From the NCBI GenBank assembly GCA_949487015.1, contig CATAQZ010000135.1:1-5636 (forward strand): a DNA stretch of 5,636 nucleotides, given 5' to 3'. The position numbers and the translations under genes are program-made. Below are positions 1 through 5,636 of this stretch, one piece after another; the stretch's first letter is position 1, and the number at the start of each line of letters is the position of its first letter. The notes beneath the pieces were generated by a model. The model was given only the letters and a program-made list of their open reading frames with translations, was not told the DNA's origin and did not search any database. Source of the stretch: Flavobacteriales bacterium UBA4585 (GTDB lineage: Bacteria > Bacteroidota > Bacteroidia > Flavobacteriales > Schleiferiaceae).

Positions 1-251
1 GTTCGTTCTGAGCTACTTTGTTCAGTTGCCTGTCCTGTAGGAAATATCCAATTTCCAAGGAGCAAGGCTGGGAATTTATTAGCATACTTGCGCTGTACCT
101 CTAATTGGGCAATCCAACTCGCATAGGGTCGTTTAAGACCAAATTTTAAGCGGAGCGCTGATACTGCCATGTCTTTATGAGATTCTAGCCAGGCTGTTGC
201 CTTTGGATCATTAAAATCCTCCGGATGTACTTGCTGTTTGGGATGTGCCAT
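1..251 (-). CDS. class I SAM-dependent methyltransferase, THUMP-like (PG_1098 type), N-terminal part only
   Basis: This is the 5' end of a minus-strand gene: 83 codons plus 2 bases, cut by the window edge, with no stop codon seen. The visible part resembles the N-terminal region of the roughly 390-residue Bacteroidota methyltransferases annotated as THUMP-like or PG_1098-like. Residues 46-61 (WIAQLEVQRKYANKFP) match the family pattern of a helix with Q-x2-R/K-K-x3-K-x-P. After it come a tryptophan and IFP (68-71), then EQSSSE (77-82), the family's LxxEQxSSE motif. The SAM-binding Rossmann domain lies outside the window, so methyltransferase activity is inferred from family resemblance alone, and the substrate is unknown. 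The ATG at 251 is chosen because it lies just after the TGA of the AI-2E gene (4 bases between them) and gives the expected N-terminal length. No Shine-Dalgarno sequence is seen, so translational coupling to the upstream gene is likely. Confidence 0.72.
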   Translation of the reverse strand, partial: MAHPKQQVHPEDFNDPKATAWLESHKDMAVSALRLKFGLKRPYASWIAQLEVQRKYANKFPALLLGNWIFPTGQATEQSSSER

Positions 252-255
252 ATGA

Positions 256-1359
256 TCAGGTACCGGATGATTCCCAACCTTCTTTGATTGTGTTAATGAC
301 AATTCTCAGTATGCTGTAAACAGGAACAGCAAAGATCATCCCACCCACGCCGAGTAGGGTTCCGGCTATTGATATTACTAAGAATATTTCGAGCGGATGA
401 GCGCCCACGCTGTTTGAGAAAATTAAAGGTTGAAATACCACATTGTCAAGCAATTGGACTACAGCAAAAAGACCAATCAATAGGTACAAGCTTTGCAGTA
501 AATCAATGGTTGTTGCTGGATCTGCAAGCCCAGTAGTATATAACTGACCCATACCCAGTAAAATACCTAGACTCGCGCCAATAAGCGGACCAACATAAGG
601 AACGAGATTAAAAACAGCTGCAGTAAGTGCTAAGACGACAGCACCCTTAACCCCTATTAGTCCCATGCCCAAAGAGAGCAATAAGAAAATGAGGGTAATT
701 TGAATGAGGATTCCGAAACTGTAACGTGTGACAACACGCTTAATACCGGGTACCATTGCATCGATTTTGGTATGATGTTTCTTAGGGGTGATATAATCAA
801 TAAAACGGTGGGCCAATTCTTGTTCGCGAATGAGGAAAAACGAAATAAATGCAATAGAGAAGACACTGATAATCACATTCCCCATACTTCCGATTAATCC
901 GCTAACTACAGTACTTATGGCTTCTACTGACGCAAATTCTTGTAGGCTTTTATTGACTTGTTCCAATTCTGACTGAGAGTCAATACCGAAACTAGAGAGT
1001 ATGGCGTCCAATTGGTTCCATTCAGTCTCCAAACTTGCGATCAACCGGTCGTACTCTATGGTACTAAGGAAGGAAAATTCTTTGATCAACAATGGGAAAA
1101 ACCAAGTCACAACACCGCTTAATATTAACCCAATAGAGAAAAGGGTAATGGCCGCATTTCCTGTCTTACCAAGGTACTTACCAAGTAGTGTTTTAAATTG
1201 AAGTATTTTGAAAAGAGGCCTGCCTAAAACACTGATATACAGGGCTATAAAAGCATAAACAACTACGCTTTTTATAGCCCATAACACAAAACTTAAAGCA
1301 GCTAATGCTAGCAGCTGTAGGCAAGCTTTCGCAAAGGGTTGTAATTCAAAATTTTTCAT
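256..1359 (-). CDS. AI-2E family transporter (PF01594-type membrane protein)
   Basis: This is a 367-residue integral membrane protein, close to the usual length of about 350 for the family. Hydrophobic segments lie at about residues 12-28, 31-47, 69-91, 158-177, 213-234, 238-270, 288-305 and 324-349. A long polar, partly helical loop (about 95-150) lies between the third and fourth, as is typical. Family signatures are NLVPYVGPLIG (251-261) in the loop/helix after segment 5, and QPLIFSNSVGAHPLEIFLVI (310-329), followed by GVGGMIFAVP (337-346). Members include the E. coli TqsA/YdiK type and Na+(Li+)/H+ antiporters. The substrate cannot be told from sequence, and the 'autoinducer-2 exporter' name should not be read as a function here. 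The start at 1359 is preferred to an in-frame ATG at 1464: it forms an ATGA overlap with the upstream DUF4159 stop, and the 35 extra residues are Arg-rich and unlike the family. Middle gene of a three-gene operon. Confidence 0.93.
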   Translation of the reverse strand: MKNFELQPFAKACLQLLALAALSFVLWAIKSVVVYAFIALYISVLGRPLFKILQFKTLLGKYLGKTGNAAITLFSIGLILSGVVTWFFPLLIKEFSFLSTIEYDRLIASLETEWNQLDAILSSFGIDSQSELEQVNKSLQEFASVEAISTVVSGLIGSMGNVIISVFSIAFISFFLIREQELAHRFIDYITPKKHHTKIDAMVPGIKRVVTRYSFGILIQITLIFLLLSLGMGLIGVKGAVVLALTAAVFNLVPYVGPLIGASLGILLGMGQLYTTGLADPATTIDLLQSLYLLIGLFAVVQLLDNVVFQPLIFSNSVGAHPLEIFLVISIAGTLLGVGGMIFAVPVYSILRIVINTIKEGWESSGT

Positions 1360-2018
1360 GGCTGCTGGTTTCTTACTGTTGCCCAATGTAATAAGTTTGC
1401 GCCCATTTTCAATGCCGCCTCTCGTTTCTCCTGTGCGTCTGCGTGTACTTCTGCATCTTCCCAACCATCGCCTAAATCCGTTTCAAGGGTCAGTAGTGCT
1501 ACCAATTCTCCTTTCACAAAATAACCGATTGCTTCAGGTTTACCATTATCATGTTCATGAATCTTAGGCATGCCTTTTGGAAAAGGGAACAAGGAATAAA
1601 ATATGGGATGGTCGTGCGATACCCGCTCGATAGTAGCTGTCGGAAATACTTGTTTTAGTGCTTCTTTCGCATAGGTTGACATACCGTAATTATCATCGAT
1701 GTGAAGAAATCCGCCGTTTTCGGTAAACGCTCGCAGTTGATTGGCCTGGTCTTTAGATAGAATAATACGTCCATGGCCCGTGCCGTGTAAAAAAGAAACA
1801 CCGCTTGCGAGCAACGACTCTGCAGTTACTGGTTCCGAACGAACTGAAGACCGCGCGTCTGTACTTTTATTATAGAATGCACTAAGGTTTTTCAAGGCGG
1901 TAGGATTAGCATACCAATCACCGCCGCCGTCATATTTAAATACGGCCAATACCTGCGCTTCACAAATTTGCGCGCAACCTATGAATACCAAAAGAAGTGT
2001 GTGTTGCAGTCTGTTCAT
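1356..2018 (-). CDS. DUF4159 domain-containing protein, secreted
   Basis: This is a 220-residue protein with an N-terminal signal peptide: hydrophobic core about 7-16, probable cleavage after CEA at residue 21, mature N-terminus Gln22. The rest matches the DUF4159 family (PF13709). It has YDGGGDWYANP (29-39), where the Bacteroidota members have a conserved glycine-rich and Trp stretch; FLHGTGHG (76-83); and ENGGFLHIDDNYGM (100-113), which resembles the strand-loop after the nucleophile elbow in ThuA/glutamine-amidotransferase-like folds. SHDHPIFY (134-141) and GWED (185-188) are further conserved blocks. No catalytic function has been assigned to the family as far as I know, and I assign none. 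The gene is the first of the operon; its TGA overlaps the ATG of the AI-2E gene by 4 bases (ATGA), so the two are probably translated in a coupled way. No Shine-Dalgarno sequence precedes the ATG. A TATTTTTG box lies 7 bases upstream (see the promoter entry). Confidence 0.88.
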   Translation of the reverse strand: MNRLQHTLLLVFIGCAQICEAQVLAVFKYDGGGDWYANPTALKNLSAFYNKSTDARSSVRSEPVTAESLLASGVSFLHGTGHGRIILSKDQANQLRAFTENGGFLHIDDNYGMSTYAKEALKQVFPTATIERVSHDHPIFYSLFPFPKGMPKIHEHDNGKPEAIGYFVKGELVALLTLETDLGDGWEDAEVHADAQEKREAALKMGANLLHWATVRNQQP

Positions 2019-2025
2019 CTAAATC

Positions 2026-2033
2026 CAAAAATA
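2026..2033 (-). promoter_or_regulatory. possible Bacteroidota -7 box (TATTTTTG) for the DUF4159 operon
   Basis: Read on the minus strand, these bases are TATTTTTG, an exact fit to TAnnTTTG, ending 7 bases before the ATG at 2018. No TTG is seen at the expected -33 distance. The implied leader would be only a few bases long. It is the only good -7 candidate on this strand in the intergenic region and would serve all three operon genes. Confidence 0.3.
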
Positions 2034-2074
2034 GTGAAACTTAGTGCTCGTTCGTTGCAGGTTAGAGCATACTC

Positions 2075-2088
2075 ATTGTTCAAACAAT
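2075..2088. promoter_or_regulatory. 14-base perfect inverted repeat in the divergent intergenic region, possible operator
   Basis: ATTGTT (2075-2080) and AACAAT (2083-2088) are perfect inverted arms around a 2-base centre (CA). The repeat lies 26-40 bases upstream of the large gene and 57-70 bases upstream of the DUF4159 gene, so a bound protein could affect either. A second overlapping symmetry, CAAA-caat-TTTG, is at 2081-2091. It is too short and AT-rich for a terminator, with no run of T following. Chance occurrence cannot be excluded. Confidence 0.25.
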
Positions 2089-2104
2089 TTGTATTCAGTT
2101 TTGT

Positions 2105-2112
2105 TAAATTTG
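2105..2112 (+). promoter_or_regulatory. possible Bacteroidota -7 box (TAAATTTG) for the large gene
   Basis: TAAATTTG fits the Bacteroidota -7 consensus TAnnTTTG exactly and ends 2 bases before the ATG at 2115. The nearest upstream TTG (2089-2091) leaves a gap of only 13 bases, shorter than the usual spacing of about 19 to the -33 element, so the match is incomplete. If it is used, transcription would begin at or just after 2115, which would suit a leaderless start at the second ATG (2118). A chance match in AT-rich sequence is quite possible. Confidence 0.3.
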
Positions 2113-2114
2113 CC

Positions 2115-5100
2115 ATGATGAAAAACCGACTCCTATATCTTTTCATTGCATTGACCAGTTTCTACGCCAAAAACGGACTTGGACAATGTGTAAAAAGTAC
2201 GCCTTACACCCAGAACTTTGATGGCTCAAACTGGGTGGCGCAATCCTCTTGGTTAAATTCTGGCTCGATACCTTCATGCTGGAATCGTCTACTTTCCACG
2301 GGAAATTACCTCTGGATGGCTGGTCCTCCGGCTTTGGGTTCAATTAATTCAGGACCTAGTGCCGATCATACCTCTGGAACAGGAGGATACGCCGTGGCTG
2401 AAGGTTGGAGTACTTCGGGCACATTCAGAACAGTTACGCATCTGATTACTCCCCCGATAGATCTAAGCAATGATACAGTCCCGCGATTAAAATTTTTCTA
2501 TCACATGTACGGTGCTGATATTGATTTACTCGATGTTCGCGTTCGTAAAGTAGGTACTACCTCATGGACTCAATTGCATACCGTTAATTCAACAACGGCA
2601 TCCAGTCAATTTACATCTCAAAACTCTGCATGGCGTAAACATGTAGAATCCCTCGCTCAGTGGGCGGGCGATACCGTGCAAATAAGATTCTCAGCGAAAC
2701 GCAATACCTCATTTAGTTGGTGGACGCAGAGTAGAGTAGCTCTTGATGATATTACTATCGAAGAAACACCAAGCTGCGATCAACCCATAAATCCTGCCAT
2801 TTCAAATTTATTATCGACCTCGGTTAATGTTAACTGGACGACGTTGAACACGAGCCAAATCGGTTATCAAATTCAGTATGCGCAAGGAAACTCAGGTGCT
2901 AGTGGAGGAACTATCGTTAACTCTACGACGAAGCCTGCTACCCTGACAGGACTTACGCCAAACACAACATATTCAGTACGCGTTCGCGACATCTGTTCTG
3001 TAGGTGATACTTCGGTTTGGTCTTCTTACACGACTTTCATAACGCAGTGTTCATTCGCAACAGCACCATTTAGTGAGAATTTTGATGGTGCAAGTTGGGA
3101 TCCTGCTTCAACGTGGAATGTTCAAGGAGATCTAGACCAATGCTGGCTTGATCAGGGGTCTGCTACCCAGTTTTGGACGCCGGGACCTCCTGCATTTAAC
3201 TGGACTCAAACAGGCCCCTCAGGTGATCATACAACTGGATCCGGTCAATACATGATGAATCAGGTGACGACCACCTTCGTGAGCGGAACGAATCCACGAT
3301 TGATTTCGCCATGGATTGATTTAGATACATTGGTTTCACCTGAGTTAAGTTTTTATTATCACGGTTTTGGGACGAGCATGGGTGATTTTGACGTTTACGT
3401 ACAAAAGCTCGGTGGAACGTGGTCGGCGCTTTGGGATACTTCCGGGTCGACTCATAGCTCTCAAAATGCTGCCTGGACGGAGAAAATTATTGCATTAGGG
3501 ACGTCCTACGCAGGAGATACCGTACGTATTCGCTTCGATTATACGAATACACAAACTTCGTTTTACACGCAGTTCGCAATTGACGACGTAAAGATTGACG
3601 AAGAGCCGAGCTGTCCAAAACCCGCTAATACAGCTGTGACAGCGGTTGGTGTAATGGCAGTCCAATTGGATTGGACTTCCGGTGGAGCGTCGAACTATCA
3701 ATTGCGGTACCGTGAGGTAGGTACAAACGCTTGGAGTTGGACTACGGCAAATACTTCAGCTAAAGGTATAGGAATGCTTTCCGCACAAACCACTTACGAA
3801 TGGCAAGTTCGCGATTCATGTGGGACGGGCGATGTCAGCGGATGGCGTGATGGTCCTAGATTTAGAACAAACTGTACTTTTTATACAGCACCTTTTGTTG
3901 AACAATTTTCAAGTTCCACGAAATGGGTAGGACCGGCATGGCCTGACCAAAACGGTGAAATTGATGATTGTTGGAGCCGTTCTGATACCTTAGATTATTT
4001 CTGGACCGGTGGTGGAACAACCGCACATTACTTTGGTACAGGACCTTCTGGTGATCATACATCTGGGTCAGGCGGTTACGCGTTCGCGCGGAGTGCCACC
4101 CCTTTCAGTAATACGGCCGATACCGAATTTAGGACACCGCTCATAGATTTAGACACTTTGCAGAGCCCTGAGCTGACCTTTTGGTACCACATGTACGGTG
4201 CAGCCATTGACAAATTAAGAATCTATGTTAAAGCCATTGGTCAGCCTGTGGCTCTATTGAAAACCGTTAATGGCCAGCAGCAAACTAGTTCGAATGCCTC
4301 TTGGGTGAAAGAAACACTTAGCCTTTCAGCGTACGAAAACGATACAGTACAAATCATCTTCAAGGCTTGGCGCGACGGAACGGGTACTTTTACAGCATAT
4401 CAGGCTGCAACGTCAATCGACGATATTAAAATTGATGAGCCTACGAGTTGTCCAAAACCTACTATTACGGTAAACAACATCACGTACAATTCTGCAGATA
4501 TCACTTGGTCAGGTACGGCTAATTCGTCAGCGTTGGAATACGATGTTCAAGGATTTACTTTAGGCACAGGAACACGTCTTGCAGCTGCTAATCAAGCCTA
4601 TTCGATTGGCGCACTTCAACCTTCAACCACCTATACTGTATGGGTGCAGGATACCTGTACTTCCTCATTGGTTAGCCTTTGGGACAGTACCTCGTTCACA
4701 ACATTACCCTGTCCTCCAATATCGGCTATAGGTACGGTTACACTTAATGGTACCGGCATAACGGGCACCTCTTCGACGACAACAGCAGATTCTACTGTAT
4801 GGTTCTGGGGGGATAATACCCAGGACACCGGTTCGACTGCACAACATACATATTCTACCATCTTCGGTACTCTGAATGTTTACCAGGTTGTATACAGTTC
4901 TTGTGGAAGTGTTGATTCATTATTGCACGCAATCACTGTGTGTGATACAATGTCGATTGTAGCTGCAAACGCAGTCAACGGGTTAACTGTAGACTTTAAT
5001 ACGACAGGTTCACAGGGAACAGGTTTGATATTTGATTGGTCCTACGGCGATGGTGGAGGAGCTACTGGAAGTGCCGCCCCGACACATACTTATACCAGCT

Positions 5101-5636
5101 CAGGAACATACATCGTTACCCTTACCGCCTCGAGCCTTTGTGGAGACACCATCGTGGTTTACGATACCGTTGAGGTATGTACACCTGTGACTTTGATGTT
5201 CACTGAATCTGCATCTGGCAGCACATTTAATTTTACTGCGACACCGGCAAATTTGACCAATTACAATTGGGACTTTGGTGACGGTTCAACAGGGACCGGT
5301 TTATCTGTGAGTAACACCTATTCGACCAATGGAACGTTTACAGTGGTTTTAACAGCTACGGACAGTTGTGGGACTGAGCATACCTATTCTAAGGATGTTG
5401 CTACTTGTGATCCACCAATGGGGAATTTTAATTTCAATATTGTATCCACTAGTTCCAATGGTATGACCGTTGACTTCTTTGCTTCTTCTACTGGGGCAAC
5501 GCAATTTCACTGGTACTGGGGCGATGGAACTAATGATAAAGGCAACTCACCAAATGCGCAACATACCTACGGTGTAATCTCTTTGCAGTATACGGTGCGT
5601 TTGTTATTGATCAATGATTGTGGTGATACTACTGTA
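2115..5636 (+). CDS. large secreted multi-domain protein: signal peptide, 3 x (MAM-like + FN3), at least 4 PKD; incomplete at 3' end
   Basis: One frame is open for 1,174 codons and runs off the window. Residues 1-23 form a signal peptide (K3, R5, hydrophobic 6-16, likely cleavage before Q24). MAM-like domains span about 30-217, 317-497 and 590-776. Each carries a GPSxDHTxGxGxY signature (80-92, 367-379, 643-655), a YHMYG-type strand (129-133, 415-419 diverged to YHGFG, 691-695) and a closing DD[IV]xI (211, 490, 769). FN3 domains follow at about 222-311, 501-586 and 780-865, each with a late TTYxVxVxD-like strand. PKD domains start at about 866, 943, 1022 and 1098; the third has canonical WDFGDG (1052-1057). 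The MAM-like domains could also score as choice-of-anchor J / cleaved-adhesin modules. There is no catalytic domain in the visible part. Probable role: exported adhesin or matrix/surface protein, likely type IX secreted, which is inference since the C-terminus is missing. A second ATG at 2118 is an alternative start. Confidence 0.9.
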   Translation, partial: MMKNRLLYLFIALTSFYAKNGLGQCVKSTPYTQNFDGSNWVAQSSWLNSGSIPSCWNRLLSTGNYLWMAGPPALGSINSGPSADHTSGTGGYAVAEGWSTSGTFRTVTHLITPPIDLSNDTVPRLKFFYHMYGADIDLLDVRVRKVGTTSWTQLHTVNSTTASSQFTSQNSAWRKHVESLAQWAGDTVQIRFSAKRNTSFSWWTQSRVALDDITIEETPSCDQPINPAISNLLSTSVNVNWTTLNTSQIGYQIQYAQGNSGASGGTIVNSTTKPATLTGLTPNTTYSVRVRDICSVGDTSVWSSYTTFITQCSFATAPFSENFDGASWDPASTWNVQGDLDQCWLDQGSATQFWTPGPPAFNWTQTGPSGDHTTGSGQYMMNQVTTTFVSGTNPRLISPWIDLDTLVSPELSFYYHGFGTSMGDFDVYVQKLGGTWSALWDTSGSTHSSQNAAWTEKIIALGTSYAGDTVRIRFDYTNTQTSFYTQFAIDDVKIDEEPSCPKPANTAVTAVGVMAVQLDWTSGGASNYQLRYREVGTNAWSWTTANTSAKGIGMLSAQTTYEWQVRDSCGTGDVSGWRDGPRFRTNCTFYTAPFVEQFSSSTKWVGPAWPDQNGEIDDCWSRSDTLDYFWTGGGTTAHYFGTGPSGDHTSGSGGYAFARSATPFSNTADTEFRTPLIDLDTLQSPELTFWYHMYGAAIDKLRIYVKAIGQPVALLKTVNGQQQTSSNASWVKETLSLSAYENDTVQIIFKAWRDGTGTFTAYQAATSIDDIKIDEPTSCPKPTITVNNITYNSADITWSGTANSSALEYDVQGFTLGTGTRLAAANQAYSIGALQPSTTYTVWVQDTCTSSLVSLWDSTSFTTLPCPPISAIGTVTLNGTGITGTSSTTTADSTVWFWGDNTQDTGSTAQHTYSTIFGTLNVYQVVYSSCGSVDSLLHAITVCDTMSIVAANAVNGLTVDFNTTGSQGTGLIFDWSYGDGGGATGSAAPTHTYTSSGTYIVTLTASSLCGDTIVVYDTVEVCTPVTLMFTESASGSTFNFTATPANLTNYNWDFGDGSTGTGLSVSNTYSTNGTFTVVLTATDSCGTEHTYSKDVATCDPPMGNFNFNIVSTSSNGMTVDFFASSTGATQFHWYWGDGTNDKGNSPNAQHTYGVISLQYTVRLLLINDCGDTTV
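2187..4709 (+). repeat. three tandem MAM-FN3 units of about 279 codons within the large protein
   Basis: Unit boundaries, taken at the cysteine opening each unit, are residues 25-311, 312-586 and 587-865 (nucleotides 2187-3047, 3048-3872, 3873-4709). The cysteine between MAM and FN3 falls at C221, C500 and C779, exactly 279 residues apart each time. Each unit also has a C-W pair early in MAM (C55, C343, C619) and an FN3 cysteine pair 18 residues apart (294/312, 569/587, 848/866). Protein similarity is clear, but DNA identity is limited to short stretches. The longest one I noticed is the 14-base CACATGTACGGTGC at 2502-2515 and 4188-4201, which codes for the YHMYGA strand in units 1 and 3. Unit 2 has diverged there. 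This fits an old duplication rather than a recent one. Confidence 0.85.
4710..5636 (+). repeat. array of at least four PKD domains, 76-79 codons each
   Basis: Repeats are residues 866-942, 943-1021, 1022-1097 and 1098 to the window end (nucleotides 4710-4940, 4941-5177, 5178-5405, 5406-5636). Each has the PKD core of an aromatic strand ending in GD (WFWGD 896-900, WSYGDG 975-980, WDFGDG 1052-1057, WYWGDG 1133-1138), then a [HN]TY strand (911, 991, 1067, 1150) and a late CG turn (C930, C1009, C1085, C1169). The cysteine opening the next repeat lies exactly 13 residues after the CG cysteine in the three complete copies. Copies 1 and 4 share AQHTY and W-x-WGD, so they are the closest pair by eye. 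Copy 1 is the most degenerate (GDN in place of GDG). The array may continue beyond the window. Confidence 0.85.

Noticed and set aside
700..1201. Short plus-strand frames of 65-66 codons opposite the AI-2E gene (700-897, 1001-1201)
   Set aside because: They lie antisense to a strongly supported membrane protein gene and show no recognisable motif or domain.
2115..2190. Lipoprotein signal at the N-terminus of the large protein (GLGQC, C25)
   Set aside because: The residue before the cysteine is Gln, not Gly, Ala or Ser, so it is not a lipobox. C25 fits better as the opening cysteine of the first repeat unit.
2300..4710. Recent DNA-level duplication or recombination-prone direct repeats in the MAM-FN3 region
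   Set aside because: The units match at protein level, but the shared DNA runs I noticed are only about 14 bases long, so they have long since diverged.
2143..4861. Minus-strand frames of 66-76 codons under the large gene (2143-2343, 3495-3701, 3862-4062, 4631-4861)
   Set aside because: They are antisense to an uninterrupted 1,174-codon frame with clear domains; such frames are expected by chance in low-complexity Thr/Ser/Gly coding sequence.
1..5636. CRISPR array, tRNA or rRNA genes, insertion sequence, or defence/phage module
   Set aside because: I saw no spaced identical repeats, no RNA gene-like stretch in the only non-coding region (96 bases), and no transposase, nuclease or phage domains; the window is filled by four ordinary coding regions.

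Overview
The window looks like a chromosomal piece of a Bacteroidota genome, probably Flavobacteriales or a close relative; the order-level guess is weak. The reasons are a DUF4159 protein and a PG_1098-type methyltransferase side by side, start codons without Shine-Dalgarno sequences, TAnnTTTG-type -7 boxes, and a large secreted multi-domain protein of the kind Bacteroidota export.

Layout. Bases 1-2018 hold three minus-strand genes packed as one operon, transcribed from right to left: a secreted DUF4159 protein (2018-1356), an AI-2E family membrane protein (1359-256, joined by an ATGA overlap), and the first 83 codons of a THUMP-like class I SAM-dependent methyltransferase (251-1, cut by the window edge; the gap from the previous stop is 4 bases). 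A 96-base divergent intergenic region (2019-2114) carries a possible -7 box for each direction and a 14-base inverted repeat. From 2115 to the last base, one plus-strand frame stays open for 1,174 codons and has no stop in the window.

The large protein has a signal peptide, three repeats of about 279 residues (each a MAM-like jelly-roll domain followed by a fibronectin type III domain), and then at least four PKD domains of 76-79 residues. Cysteines lie at fixed distances: 18 residues apart in every FN3 copy and 13 apart in every complete PKD copy. It is most likely an exported, disulfide-bonded surface or adhesin-like protein. A type IX secretion sorting domain is expected at the missing C-terminus but is not visible here.

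The operon and the large gene do not obviously work together; they share only the divergent intergenic region. I found no mobile element, CRISPR array, RNA gene or clearly new defence-type system. The points of interest are the regularity of the repeat protein, its many candidate O-glycosylation motifs, and the very short (possibly absent) leaders implied by the promoter boxes.
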